From Zonotrichia leucophrys gambelii (lineage: Eukaryota > Chordata > Aves > Passeriformes > Passerellidae), in assembly GCF_028769735.1 (NCBI RefSeq), contig NC_088179.1, forward strand, positions 3,841,501 through 3,905,500: a stretch of 64,000 nt of DNA, given 5' to 3'. This document shows, piece after piece, positions 1 to 31,915 of the stretch. The translations under genes were made by a program, and so were the position numbers. Numbering within the stretch: position 1 is the stretch's first letter; the number at the start of each line of letters is the position of its first letter. The notes below the pieces were generated by a model. That model saw only the letters and a list, made by a program, of their open reading frames with translations, was not told the DNA's origin and searched no databases.

Positions 1-1173
1 TGTATTTTTTGGCTGGCAAGAAGAAAAATAGCATTTCTGTAGAAGTGCTGTCCCTTAAAAAAAAAAAAAAAAGGCACCAGTCTGGGCAAGTTCTCCTCTG
101 GGTCTGGCCAGATGATCATGGCTGTCTTTAAAATTCATTTACTTGTCTGACAGGTGATAGTTCTTCTCTCAAAGGGATGTTAAAAAGGTAGGAAGCCGCC
201 CTGTCATTTTAATCATGGGAAAAAAAAATTCTTCCAGTTAAAGAATATCAAGTTAACTGAAAGATCTTGGTAGACTTTCTGTATTGGGTAATGTCTTTTT
301 GCAATATCTTTTTATTAGGAGATTCTGGGTTCACTTGGCAGTAAGGGAATATCAAGAGAAGATGTCTTGTAACTTCTTTTACTGAGATCCACACATACTT
401 TTCTTAGTTTTTTGCAGCTTGCTGAGAGAATTCTCTGATCATGTGGCCACACAGGGGTTTCTGTGAAACTTGAATGAACCTCTAAAGTGGGTATTTGGGC
501 TGTTCTTTTCTCTTGCAACTGCCATAATCACCAGGAGAATTCAAATGAGCATCCAGCAGGATGTTTAAGGAAATAACTACTGGAAATTATTACTAATGTT
601 TACTTTTAGATTTTCTGGAAGTCTTTGTTCACTTCCCAGAGCTGGAAGCTTATTCTGATTTTACCACTTAGAACCTTGACAAAAATTTTGGTCAAAAGAG
701 AGAGCTAGAGGCAAAGAGGTACTAAACTATAAAGTGTCTGCTCTGATTTCCTCCCTTTCTCCTCTGATAACTAAATTGCCAGGCTGAATTTTGGGATGCA
801 CCAAAGTTCCTTTATTAGCTTCAAGTTAATTTCAAAATCCATCTAAATTGATACTGAGGTTTTGACATTCCTTCTTAGCATTATGTACTGTAGTTTCAGT
901 AAAACTATCAAACTTTAAGTGTCACAAAGGTGGCAAGGTGGGGATTGTGGCTCCCTGTTGGCAGGAGGTGACCACACCAAGGCATCATTTTCAGGAATTA
1001 GTGCCCAGAACGAGTTTCTTAGTCTGTGTTTAGAAAACCCCACTGAAGCTACTCCAGGTTCAGTTCATTTTAAAATCCCATCAGTCCTGGAAGCTTCAGG
1101 CACCAGTTTTTAACTCATGCCTCACTTCATTCTTGATTCATAAAATACACGTGTGTTCTGACTGTTCAGTGGT

Positions 1174-1320
1174 TAGTTTGACATAAACTCTCACTGTGAG
1201 GCTTCACATTATTTGATATTCTTATCAAATTAATTTTTTCTGGTTTGTCTTTTAAAGTTGATGGTACAGACTCTAGGCAGACTCCAAAACACTGGTTTGG
1301 TTCATTTTTGGAGGACTTGA
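1174..1320. repeat. Dispersed direct duplication, copy 1
   Basis: Starts TAGTTTGACATAAACT and ends at TTTTTGGAGGACTT. It matches 4,301-4,429 closely by eye, with few substitutions and a short length difference near the middle. The two copies are direct and about 3.1 kb apart in the same intron. The family is not recognised; it could be a local segmental duplication or two fragments of an old transposon. Confidence 0.8.
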
Positions 1321-1760
1321 CTGGGAAGGTTTTCATGTTTTGCTCTATTTTTTACAAAACAATACTGCAACTTGGTTCTGTACCCAGATATGAGGCCACA
1401 AAGCTATCAAAAGTGCAGGCAGATTGACAAAATAATGGAATTTCTCATCTGTTGGGTTGATGCTTTTTCTGCCCTGGAAGGAGCAGTGTTGTTCCACTCT
1501 TGGGCACAGCAGTGCTCACCCCTGTTCTGTTCTCCCCTTGCTCAGTCCTGCTGGGGCCCCAGACACCCAACACCCCTTAGAAACAATGCAAATTTTATCA
1601 GATCCAGTGCCAGGGAATCCAAGGAAGGTGCCAGAAAACCAGCACTAGAAAACTCTGGGACACTCTTCCTGAGGGAGTGGGGGTTTGGCTCCTGGCAGAT
1701 GTTGATGTTATGAAGCATGAGAGATTTTCTTACAATTGCTGTTCATTTTTTAATGTTTCT

Positions 1761-1842
1761 TGTACATATTTTTCTTATCATTAAATGTAAATTGCCCTTG
1801 TTAATAAATATTTTCTGTCAATGAAAAGCAAGTGTGTTGCTG
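1761..1842 (+). terminator. Candidate intronic polyadenylation site in WDR33
   Basis: TGTACATA (Pumilio-type element) at 1761-1768, ATTAAA at 1780-1785, AATAAA at 1803-1808 and a GT-rich stretch AGTGTGTTGCTG at 1831-1842 lie in the order and spacing of a real vertebrate 3' end. The flanking AT-rich DNA looks like 3' UTR. Human WDR33 is known to make short isoforms by intronic polyadenylation, and this intron falls after WD repeat 3, where the shortest human isoform diverges. Assignment to a transcript is inference. Confidence 0.45.
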
Positions 1843-2008
1843 CTTTCAAAGTAGGCTGGCTAATTTTTTAACAGAAAAGAACATCTAGTCCCAGCTACTT
1901 TACAGGTAATGTAAACAGCAAAAAAAAAAAAAAAAGGTTCCGCCTTTTTCAATTAAAAAAACTTCCTTTTAATTCTCTGATAAGTACATGCAAAGAAATC
2001 ATAAATAG

Positions 2009-2079
2009 CAATGAGAATTTTAGTAGATAACTGTACAATGAGAATTTTAGTAGATAACAATGAGAATTTTAGTAGATAA
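2009..2079. repeat. 22-bp tandem repeat, three copies
   Basis: AATGAGAATTTTAGTAGATAA occurs three times (2009-2030, 2037-2058, 2059-2079), the first two separated by a few bases. No function is apparent. Confidence 0.9.
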
Positions 2080-4300
2080 GTAAATGCAAGGTAGAATCCA
2101 GTCTGCATTTCATAAATAATTTAACTGTGAGGAAAACCTGTCTTGATCCTTGAATTCAGCTGCATTACTGCTAAGCACACGCATTTCTATTTGGAATAAG
2201 AAGGTGTTGGAAGTTTTAATGTGGTATTTCTTCTCTTTTGACACTTTCTGCCCTTTTTTCTCTGTCATTTCTTCTGAGCTAGCTCTGAGCTTTCTAATTT
2301 ATATTTTTTAAGATCAGTAGTAACTTTTTAAGTAGAAATAATGACTGCTGTATTGCACTACAGCATTGTGCTGCATCTAAAGCATCATCACAGAGGTGAT
2401 TTTAATGATATAAATAGGGGATTAAGTGCATAAAATTGGTGCTAAGTTAAAATATCTGGATGCTGATTAAGCAAAATTAGTGACATTTTAGTAATATTTT
2501 TACATACTAAAATAACTTAGTGTTGATAATTAACTGTGGTCAGTGTAGATATTGACTTAACTGTGTCTTATGATTGAAAATTGTGAAACATGCATATTTA
2601 ATTGATTTTTTTTGTTGTTGTTGTTCTCACAAAGAGAATGTTAAACAGCTTTTAACATGGTACAGATACTGGTCTCCTTTGTCCTGATATGTTTTACAGC
2701 ACAAATAACCTGAGTAGGTATAGGTAGTGATAAAGCCCAAAAATAACTTCAGGAATTAGAAAAAAGAAAATATGTCTAAAAGGAAAGGTATCTTTAGAGG
2801 GGTGGTAAACTCTAGCAAGATCATACTGAATGATTAAAAAACATGACCTAAACTAGCCAGCATCTTCAGCTCTGATTTTTGCTTCTGGTCAAAACAATTC
2901 ATTTCAGCTTTGGGAGTTGCTCAGCCTCAGTGGATTGAAGGATTTAAACAATCCCTCTAAATTTAGCATGTGGGTACCTAAAAACTTAACCCTTCATGCC
3001 CAGTTCCCAGGTACACTGCAACTCAGCTGCTTCTCTTCCCCTTGCTATAAGCAAGCCCTTGCAGAAGATACTGTCATTGAATTTCCACAGGTGTCAAGAA
3101 TTCACTGTACTGGTAATTACATATGTAGCAACTTTATTTCATTATTCTTGCAGTGCATTTACCATTACCAAGCTGTGCAAACACACAATCAGCATTAAAT
3201 TTAAATTATTTTGCCAGTTCATTAGGGTTTTGTAGAATTCAGACTGTTCACTGATTGGTGTAAGTTTGGTATGAGCACACACAAATTCTAAACTCATTTA
3301 TGGCAACACTGATTACCTGTTCTGGGTGATCTTGGGGAAAATAATTTGTTTACCCACTCCTGTTTCATTAGTTTTTAGTGATTATTATTGTTTGTTAACC
3401 TCCTGATGTCACAGATGATAAACTGTCCTGTTACAAGAGCTTTTGTCTGGGAAGAAATTACAATTATAGAAGTGTAAAAAAAGAAAATTATTCATAAATT
3501 TTTAAACAAATATGAATTATGTCCCTTTCTATTGCTGAATTAGTGGAATACTAAGGATCTAGAGGACACCCCCTGTAGGTAGATTAAAACTAGCAGTCTC
3601 TCTTGCTCTAGATAACAAGTTTAATAAACTAGAAGAGAGCTAGACTGAGCAAGCAAAGGACAGTACAACTTGTGTTTGTAGTACAGAAGTCTGAAAGTAG
3701 GGTGGGAGGCATTATTCTTAATCCAGTGAGGACTGAAAGGAACTTTTCCTTTAATTCTTTATGCACAACCTCCCACATGATGCTAAAAAGCACAAGCTGG
3801 CTGTGTGTCTGTAGGGGAAGGGTTCCTGTGATATTCATTCTTGGAGTGGAGAGGAGGAAGTGCAGGAGCTCCCAGGGCACCTCTTGGGTGAGGACAGTTC
3901 ACTTAAATTGATGGGTAAAGAGCAATAAATTACTGAAATTAAATATAAACCTTCCTGCTGAGCTGAGCAGTGGGACCAAAAGTGCCCAGGTTGTTTTAGG
4001 TGTGGAGTATTCAGTTCCTCAGTGAGGAACAGGGGATTTCTGGGGAGTGGGTAACTGCCATGTGACATTTCCAAAGCCTTTCATAAGAATGGAACAGAAT
4101 AATGGCAGAATAATCCAATTTACCTAATAGGCTGGAAGCAAAATTCTAATGGAATTGTGTAGAAAACTTAGAATTCCTTTCTGCTAACATTGTTCCCATT
4201 ATCTTTGACTTGCTATCTCTTTTCTGGCCCTTCATCCTTGCCCTCTTTTTTGGGGGTGGAGAACCTTAGCTTGGTTTTTGTAAGACCCAATGCTGTTCAA

Positions 4301-4429
4301 TAGTTTGACATAAACTGTCACTGTGAAGCATCAAATTATTTGATATTCTAATCAAATTAATTTTTTCTGGTTTGGCTTTTTTTAAGTTGATGATACAGGC
4401 TATGGTTTGGTTAATTTTTGGAGGACTTC
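4301..4429. repeat. Dispersed direct duplication, copy 2
   Basis: Partner of 1,174-1,320. Shared landmarks are TTTGACATAAACT, TTATTTGATATTCT, ATCAAATTAATTTTTTCTGG and TTTTTGGAGGACTT. Copy 2 lacks about 20 bp found in copy 1 before the last landmark. Confidence 0.8.
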
Positions 4430-5617
4430 TTTGCAGATCCCTTGGAAATAATCCTGTGGCAAGGCCCTGCTCTCTGAGAGGTGTGATGTTGTTTTGGGGA
4501 CACAGAGAACAGGAGGATGAATGTCACTGTGTGGTGACAAAAAAAGCTGTGATCTAACCAGGCTGGGTGGGGGATACACAACTCTGTTTACTCCCCATTT
4601 AGAACAGAATTTTTTAAAAAAATCCAAACAAATAGAATTCTAAATGACAAACAGTATCATTGCAGTTAAATGATGGTTAATTCTTTAAAATATAAAAAGC
4701 TGTAAATACCCATTTTCTTTGGAATGTGGGTGTTAAAATGTGAAGGTGCCTTAAGACTGGCATCTTAGTTTTCCAATATCATCTATAAAATTCTCTTTGA
4801 ATTTATGTGCATTCAGAATTGGGCTCATCCCATGGGGAAAGAATATAAAACAGGAAAGTTGAGCTACAGCAATAAACCTGATGTATCTATAACTGCTATA
4901 CACAGTTGCATTATAAAACATATGGATATTTTATAGACTGTAATATAGAGACTGATTCAAACCAGCTTTTTTACTTTGTAAGCTATGTTCAGAAAGTCAT
5001 AAATACAGAAATTAGTGTAAGGAGGGAAAAAATCATGTCCTTATAATATGTGTACTTTTCAGACTTGTGACATGCTTTATTTGATCAAATACCATTATAT
5101 ATAATCCTATTATTCACTAGCCAGGATTTCTGTTCAGTGTCTATTAAAGAACAGCCCTTCAAAGAAATTGGCTAGAACTAATAATAATCAGTATTCTAAT
5201 TAAGAAGATTGTGACTAAGGGCACTCAAAGCATTTATTATGCATGTGAAAGGTAATACTGGGGAACAACTTCTGTATCTGAGCTTTTCAGGCTACATTTG
5301 TTTTTCTGCAAATTTATTAAATGGTTGGGAAAAATTGTAGTAAGTAAAACCAAGTGTTTGTATATAGGTTTATGCTCAGACTTTCACTCATGTTTTTAAA
5401 TTACTTGAATTTCTCAAAAATGTTTGCCTTCAGTCTTTCATTTTGGTTGATTTGTGGGATTTCTATGGCCACAACTCCTACACAATTCACACATTTCAAT
5501 TCATTTATCCTTAAAGTGTCCCTACCAGACAGGGAGTTGATAATAAGGTCCATGCAAAGGAAAAGGAGTTCCTTAGAGAGGAATTCTCACCCTGCAGCTC
5601 AAGCAGAGAGGCAGATA

Positions 5618-5637
5618 TGTGTGTGTGTGTGTGTGTG
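5618..5637. repeat. GT microsatellite
   Basis: About ten uninterrupted GT units within the WDR33 intron. Confidence 0.95.
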
Positions 5638-8600
5638 ACTGTTGAAATTACTGAGCAAAAGCTGTTGTCAGCAAACTGGGAATGTAAACTGCAGAGATTT
5701 GCATGAATTAAGGTTTTCTGAGCTTGGTGGCTGGGGACAAGGGGGTTTTGTACCAGAGGAGAGGCTGATTCCCAACACTAAGAAGTGAAAACAACTGTGA
5801 AATAAAATCTGTGAGGTGACTTTTTCTCTGGAATGTTATTTTAAATGTATTTTCTGCATCATGTGTCTCATTACAGATAATAGTGTGCCCATGTCTCAGC
5901 AGAAAGAAGGAAAAGCAATATACAACGTCAGTTGCTTCAATTTTAAAAGAAATTAAGAAAGGTCTGATTAGATGATGCTATTCAGTTATTTTGGTTATGT
6001 AAATGTTCTGAGTTAGTTCATCCCTTGTGAATAGTTTATTTAAAGCATAATTGTTGTAGGGAAAAATTTATTTTCTCTTGAGAAAGCTTCAGTGGATTAG
6101 GAAGCTAAAGCTGAGTGTGTGATGGTCCCATTTCTGCAGAGCTGGGGCTGAGTGGCTCTGTTGAGGGCAGGATCCATCACTGGTTTGATCACACAGGAGG
6201 GTCCCAGCTTTCCCCTCTGCTGCCATAATCCAGAGTGCACTGGCTGAAAGCAAGCTCTCTGCAGGAAATGCCAGTGACCTGTTTAATCATACAAAGATTA
6301 TAACAATTAGGGTTTTAAATCCCCATGAAGTATTAATGTGCTGATAGCCAAAAGCCTTTTGATAAGTGCCCAGTGGTTTATCTGCTCTGGTTACAAGTTC
6401 TGAGTGTCCTGGGCTCTTCTCCTGCCTCTCAGCTCTGTCAGCCTGTGCTGTGTCACTGCCTCTCCCTCCTGAGGACTCTGAAAGGATGAGTGCTTCAACT
6501 GCTCTGTTTAACATTGCCCATTCTGGACCTTACCTTTCTCAGGGTGCATATTTGTGTTTGGGCTGGCTTAACTCAAGAAGAGCCTAAAGCAGAGCCTTGC
6601 TCAGGATGAGCTGTCCCCCAGAGATGGCCTTTCAGCATCTCTTGTTTTCTGGATGCAATCTTTTCCATCAACTATACTTAGCCCTGGGGTTTCCTGTGCT
6701 CCTCCGTTGCTGGCTGTCTTTGTTTCAGGAGCAGCAACAGTACCAATGTCACTCCAGTCCATGCAGGTAGCAGATTTTTATGGTTTTGATAGGCTTGGTT
6801 TATTTCATATCTATGATGGTGCTCAAGCATTCTAGTCTGAACACATTTTCATATGGTTCAACCAAGCATTAACTTTAATGAGCTGTTTTTCTATAAGGGC
6901 TTTGAATTAAAATCTTCTCTGTTTCCCTGGGGACTGCATGATAGCAACTACCTGCAGAACATCCTTAGCTGGGAATCTGCAAGCATGGATTCCCCTCCCC
7001 TGTGCAGGAGGAGCACTTTCTCCCTTATTCCTGGCTGAATTGTTGCTTCCAAATAAACACTGGGAAGCCAGGTTTGTTCAGCATTCAGCTTCATGTTCCA
7101 GTTTAGAGATTTAGCAAATGCAGACAGTGCCTGTCACTTCTTTCTGCATTAGAAAAGCCAGAGAGAAAGGAAACCCTACATCTCAGAGTGCCTCTCTTGA
7201 TAGCCCAGACCACCAGAGCACGTTGATGGTCTTGGCAACTTGAGGCTCTTGCTCTTCCCTGAAACCCCAAATATTCCAGAGATAATTCTGCCTGCTGTGC
7301 CTGGGGAGGAGTTGGGCTCCTTGCCCTGTATTGTCAGTCAATTCTTACCGTTGTTCCCATATACTTGCCAAGGCTGGATTCATTTCTCCTTTGGTCAAGA
7401 ACCTCTTCCCTGTCTGTCCTTTCCTCCAGAAAGGAGGAAAGTTGCACTCACTTGAGAGTGTGCTCTACATGTTATGAGTTTGCTTCTATTTTAAGATGCA
7501 AGTATATTCCATATTCTGATGCCAAAAGATTTTTACTTTTTATATATTTTTCATCTATTCCTAGCTCTGTAGACTCCTATTGAATAGTTACATGGTTTCT
7601 CAGCTAGCATTCAATACTTTTCCAGTACTTGTTAGACAGACACATTCCTGGAATCCCATTCTAAACTCTCTTCAGTGAACCAAGGCCATTCTTCTACTTC
7701 CCCATGTGTGTGGACATGAACAATGTGAGGAGAAAGAGGGGAGGCTTCAGTAGGAGGCTGAACCCAGGGGGGAATTACTTCATTAACTATACTTTTAATT
7801 GGTTATTCTTGTCAATTATGCTAATTTGCTAAACTTATAAAAGTGTCATAGCCCTATATCACATGTGCATTTTGCCATAATTGCATCCTTCAATAAACAG
7901 TAACCACCTTTATCCTTTTAATCTTTGGCTTGTGATTTCAGGGCTCAGAAGGGCATCAATTCTAATTTGATTTTTCTGTGGCCTCAGGAAAACTTCAGCT
8001 GATGCTTATTTTTAATGTCTTGTCAAAGTGAGATGTGTGTTAAGGCAGCTTGTGCTGCTTTACCTTCTGTGTTCCACTGTGTAGCAGAGCAGTCTGTGTG
8101 GGAGCTGCCTGACTTGATGGCAGTCCTCAGTTTTTCCTGGGTGTGCTCCCATTCCTCCATGCCATTTATCACTTCAGTGCCTTCATGGTGCAGGCAGACC
8201 CTCCTTTCTCAAATTGCTTTTTCCTTCAGTTGCTGCATGCTGCCTCATTTTCTGGGATGGACTATTACTGTTGGCCCTGCCTTGAAGTGGGCTGATGTGG
8301 AGAGAGATTGGAGAAGGAAATTATTGCTTGTTATTTCATTCCTATAGTTAACCTCAGAAACCTCATTTTGTCATGCAGCAGGATCAGGCTTTTTTTTTTT
8401 TTAATGGATTTTAGCTCATCTGAACAGCACTGATTCTCTCACAAGTTCCATCAATTCAAAAGGAAATTATATCACAAGGGTGATATAATCTTTGCTCACT
8501 CATAAACACTTTTTGGAAAAAACCTGAATCCCTGTAAACTGGTAAGAGATCACATCTCATCAGGTTTCTTTTCATCATATACTAATTTAGTTTTCAGATC

Positions 8601-8993
8601 CATTATTTAATTTCTTTGCTTATTTTCTGAAAGGACAGTAAAAGGATAGTACTGATAGGATAGGAATAAATAGGTATTTGCTTTATATTTCCTTTTCACT
8701 GAAAGAGAAGTGTCACACAATCATTTTACCTCACCACCTCCATATAAATGCTTCATTAAAATACTGTGAAGTTGTCTAAGGCCAAAACCTAAAGAAAAGT
8801 GCCAATTTAAACAGAATCTTCTTAGATAATTTTTCCAGTGAGCTTGATTTGAGAGCATAATCTGAGGAGAGAATGCTCCCATTAATTAGTGGGAAGGAAG
8901 GCAAGCTAAAAAACTTGGAAGAGATTTTATTTCCTTTATGTTTTGTAACCTGTGCTCTGTGATGTTTTTCATTCAGTTCTAAATTAGTTATAA

Positions 8994-27564
<18,571 letters not shown>

Positions 27565-30500
27565 AAGAGGCTTTGACTGGGTCATGCCCAGTCCTTGTGG
27601 GACAATATTTAAATAGACTGCTACTCTGGACAATGCCACGAACCTGGATTCTTAACTGGGATAACTGAATGTGCATTAGTTCCTAACAAGGGTCTTTCTT
27701 TTCCTGAACCAGTCATTTGCCTCTAGCTGCAATATTGTAGCTACCTTTGTTTTGTTCTTTCCACTCCCATTGCCCTCACTTTCTTGTTTTTGTCAAGAGC
27801 TGGAATTTCTTTTAAGTGTTGTGGAACATGGAGCATCTCCACAGATTTCAGTTCACCTCCAGACAGAAACTTGTTTCTATATGTACAGTTTGTCAAAGAG
27901 TTACGTTGGTTTTGTATGAATACAGAATGTAATTTGCGCAAAAATTAACAAAAAAAAATCAACAGTGTGTGATTCTTTACTCACCTATTACTACAGAGGG
28001 TTGTATTTAGGCAAACTTGTGTTTCAGATGGAGCAACAGCACTACCTCCTGAAATCTCAGCCAGTTAAAATACTGAGAGATGATTCCTAGGGCTTTGGTT
28101 TATCATGTACAGAGAAGTTTCATTTTCACCTTTAGCCACAGCTGTCTGCAATGGTGCTGAGGTCAAAATTCCAAACTGCAGGCAATCACCACTGCTTGCT
28201 AGTCTGCCATCCTGAAACAAAAGAGTGGAAGAGTGTTTAGAACAAGTTGTCAGAGACATAGTGTGAGTTACATAACCTGGATCCTAAGACAGACATCACA
28301 GCAAAGATTGGCATTCTGCACTTCACCTAGCAAGCCACAGGTTTTTGTTCAGAACAGGATCTGTTTACAAAAACTGAGACAGAAAGTTTAGCAGCTTGAT
28401 TGGTATGTTTTACAGCAGCTATGTGACACACTGTTTAAAGCTGTGGGTGCTCAGCAGAGTCTGGTGCATTAATTGCTGAAGTGCAATTCATCACTTCCAG
28501 AATAAGGGGTTTTTTTAAGTGTCTTTTTCTTTAGGATATTGTTACTTGGTTTTACTAAAGGAGGGAAATGAGGAGGAGGGGTTATTCCCATTTCCCACAT
28601 TTCATAATAAAGCTGCTTACCAACCATGAGTTTGTTTTCCCCATAAATCATTCCTATTAATCATCTCCAGCCACCGTGTTATCAGAAGGCTCATTAACAC
28701 CTAAGCCTCAGTGAAAATGTTACCACATAAATGCTTACTGTCCAGGTACCCCTCAGGAAGGTCCTGTATTGAAAGTAGAGCATATAATGAAAAACCACAA
28801 CCAGGCTTCCCTCTCTCCTGCCTTGAATTTGAGGTTATAATCAGGATGAGGCAGTTCTAGAGGCTCCTGCAGCCCAGTAACACACAGAGCTGCTGCATCT
28901 TCCCATAGGCAGGGTTACCAAAGGCTGGCTCAAGTCCTGATGTCCCATCTTCCTCAAAGACATCAAAGCACAGATGCTTAACTTGTTTTCTTGGTTCAGT
29001 CAGACTCTTTTTACTTGGTTTTTAATTTGTGGTGTATCAAATCACATTTGAAAATTTTAACTGATCATTAGCCAATAAAATCCTTGTCATAGGAGTCAGG
29101 AGAAACAGAATGGTCTAAAAGGAACTAACTAGAAACAGCTGAGATGCATCTGATATGACAGTTTGTCCCTTGAGAAAAAATGCTGTTCAGCTCTATCTGA
29201 AGGACTTTGGGCACTTTGGGTGTTGGTCTGGGAGTTGGGATTTCTGAGTCCTGAAGTTTTCATGAGAAATACTAATGATTTAATCACTTTCAAAGAGGAA
29301 AGCTTACCCTCTTTTTCTTTATTTAGTAAGCCAAATATATGTTTAAAGGACTAAAAGAGATCTAATACTTAGATCCCATGAGTTAGAGGGTGATCTTTAG
29401 GCTTTAATTAAACCACAGTCCTCTACCAAAACAAGGTAAAGTGTATCTAACAAGAGAAAACTCAGCTTTATCTAGACAACTTATATTTCCTCTGATGATT
29501 GTCTAATTCCTTAAACAATTGAGGTACTTAACTGTTCAAGGGGCAGCTTTTTAAATGGAGTTTTAAAGTATTTCACAATCATATGCTCAAAAAGTCCTAA
29601 GAAAATTTGATATAGTTTCTACAGAATCTTGGAAGGTAACAGCATAGCAGAGACAGAAGCAGCTTCCCATTCTGTGATACCATGACCCACTATTACTGGG
29701 AAATGGGCACAGTTATTTAATGGGATTATACTTCTGTATTCCTCAGGTCATGTTATTTTACCAGTGCTGCACACAGACTCTTATGCTCTACCTGTTAGTT
29801 CAGAGGTTGTCTCAAATTTAATTTTACACTGCTGTTAGGAATTAAATTAATTTTACATACTGTAATTTAGAAATTGTAAAAACGAGAGCTAACTTAATGC
29901 TATTCTGATAGCTCTGATCTACATTCTTAATGGAAAAAATGACCATTAGTGAAATGTCTATACTGACAATTGGACAGAAATATTTTTATTAAAATGTACA
30001 CTTAAGCACCCCCTTTAACAATTTCAGTTTAATTCAAAAAAATATTTGGTAAATATTAAAACTAAATAGTGATAGCAGGATTGCAGTGGCTTCATTTTCT
30101 CCACGAGGCACAAAAGCTCAGTGAGAACTCACTGGGGGCTCTGTACAGTGAGGTCCCATTGCCTTGCACGGGCCCAGTGCCCGGCCCAAAGAGGAGCCCC
30201 CAGCTCTGTCAGCCTGAATTCAGCACCTCTAAGGCAGCTCAGTTTCTGCACTGAAGCAGAGCTCCAGTTACTGGCACATCTATTTTTGAAGGTCAGGCTG
30301 GGACAAGTAAGCAACTGCTGCCCAAGTTCAGAGAGCAGTATCTATACACAAAAATGAAGTTGTAACAGCTGAAGCTCCCGTTTTAAAGCCCAATTTGGTC
30401 CCTTACTGCAGTACCTGCAAACGCCAATGCTCTTAACCAACATCAGCACTTTGCATCCTCTCATCATCATGCAGGAACACCCCCTCCCCTTACAATTATG

Positions 30501-31207
30501 GGCAGTGTTTGTCACCCACAGCCCCAGGAAAGTTTGTTTCACTTACTGGATGGTTATTTTAAAGCTGCTTTATAGAGAGAAATGCAGTGCAGTGGCCACA
30601 GTCTTCGTATTCACCACTGGTCTGAGGTGACAGCAAAACCAGTATGTGTTCATAGTGTAGGGGTCAGCACAAAATGAGGTAAAACCAGTTAATTTTTCAA
30701 TGTTCTCCCCTAGCCTCAATCGCATTTTGCTAAATCATCTTCGTGTTTCAGCATCCGTCAGCCTTGCGCACCTCAGCCGCTGCCCAGTCCTCAATGCCGC
30801 CGCATGGGCTCCGACCGCGCTCCGCAGCCGCCACACGGTCGTCCTGGGCTGGGGAACGAGCGGGACGCTGCCAGCTCCCCACCCAGAGGTGGAGCGGTGC
30901 CAGGCCGTGCCTATGGAGCTGGCAGCGATGCCAAGCCGTGCCTATGGAGCTGGCAGCGCGGTAAGGCAGACACCGAGCCCGGGGGCGGCTCGGCAGGCTG
31001 ACACCGCACACTGCAGCTCCGAGTCACCGGGGCCGCTCCGGGCTGCCGGCCCCGCTGCTGCTGCTCCTCGAGTGCTGGCGAGGAAAACGTGCCGGGACGC
31101 GGAGGAGGCGAAGAGAAGCGGCGTCCCCGGTCTGGGAGTCGGCTGGCGATCCGGGTCCGTGTGTGACTCCCGCGGGGCCGCGGCCGCTCCTCCCCGGCGC
31201 GCCGGGC
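27565..31207. other. WDR33 3' UTR region and convergent tail with SFT2D3
   Basis: WDR33 coding ends at 27564. Polyadenylation hexamers on + are at 28606-28611 and 29074-29079, so the 3' UTR may extend 1-1.5 kb. The - strand SFT2D3 stop is at 31208; on that strand a hexamer (read as TTTATT on +) occurs near 29985. The two 3' UTRs may therefore meet or overlap around 29-30 kb. A 30-bp near-perfect tandem duplication (GCCGTGCCTATGGAGCTGGC in each copy) sits at about 30898-30957. No coding gene was recognised. Confidence 0.55.
28606..28611 (+). terminator. WDR33: Candidate WDR33 polyadenylation signal
   Basis: First canonical AATAAA after the stop, 1,042 bp downstream, followed by GTTTGTTTTCC. 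A second hexamer at 29074 is an alternative distal site. Confidence 0.5.
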
Positions 31208-31867
31208 TCACAGCGGCAGCGCCGCCTTGCCTCGGCCGCACACAGCGGCGCGGAGCAGCGCGGCCAGGCGGCGCAGGCCGGCGGCACCGCCGGGCAGCGC
31301 GGCCAGGAGCGCCGTGGCGGCGATGCCGAGCTGCGCGGCGGCGCCCAGCGCGGTGAGCGCGGTGCTGCGCAGCGCCAGCGCGGCGTACAGCGTCCCGAAG
31401 AGCGCGCCGAGGTAGAGCAGCGCCCCGCGGCCGGGCTCCCGCAGCAGCCGGGTGGGCCCGCGCAGCAGCGCGGCGGCGCCCAGCGCGCACAGCGAGCCCA
31501 GCGACCAGAGCAGCGCGAACTTGCGGGCGCGCAGCAGCAGCAGCGGCACGCACAGCCCGGCCAGCCCGAAGCACAGCGCGGCCAGAAGCACGCACAGCCC
31601 GCTGCCCGCCAGCCGCTGCCAGCGCGACAGCCCCGGCAGCCACGGGTCCTCCTCTCCCGTCCAAGGCCACACCGTGGCGCCCGGGGCACTGCCCGGCGGG
31701 AACGGGTTCAGCGCCCCCAGCCAGGCCCGCAGCCCGCCGCCGTCCCCCGCCTCCTCCTGCGAGCCGCCGGCCGCCGGCGCTGCGGGGACCGCGCTGGGGC
31801 CGGTGGCGGCAGCAGAGGCCTTGGACTGCGCGAGGTACTCGTGCAGCTGCCGGCCCAGGTCCGCCAT
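31208..31867 (-). CDS. SFT2D3: SFT2D3, SFT2-family vesicle-trafficking membrane protein (single exon)
   Basis: Intronless 219-codon frame. The ATG at 31867-31865 in a strong Kozak context (CCGCCATGG) matches the family start MADL.RQL.EYLAQ; the frame stays open 32 codons upstream, but that part looks like untranslated leader. Residues 1-80 are Ala/Gly-rich cytosolic sequence. Four hydrophobic helices follow at about 88-112, 117-136, 149-166 and 169-192, with the conserved LLRARKFALLWSLGS signature between the first two. Human SFT2D3 is 215 residues and also single-exon. SFT2 proteins are Golgi/endosome tetraspan proteins; yeast Sft2 assists retrograde vesicle fusion with the Golgi. The gene is convergent to WDR33, the same arrangement as in human, which supports orthology. 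Very GC-rich, so long open frames on the other strand are shadows. Confidence 0.95.
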   Translation of the reverse strand: MADLGRQLHEYLAQSKASAAATGPSAVPAAPAAGGSQEEAGDGGGLRAWLGALNPFPPGSAPGATVWPWTGEEDPWLPGLSRWQRLAGSGLCVLLAALCFGLAGLCVPLLLLRARKFALLWSLGSLCALGAAALLRGPTRLLREPGRGALLYLGALFGTLYAALALRSTALTALGAAAQLGIAATALLAALPGGAAGLRRLAALLRAAVCGRGKAALPL

Positions 31868-31915
31868 GGCGGGGACGGCACCGGGCGCTACAACGCTCCC
31901 TCCGCCCACCCCGGC

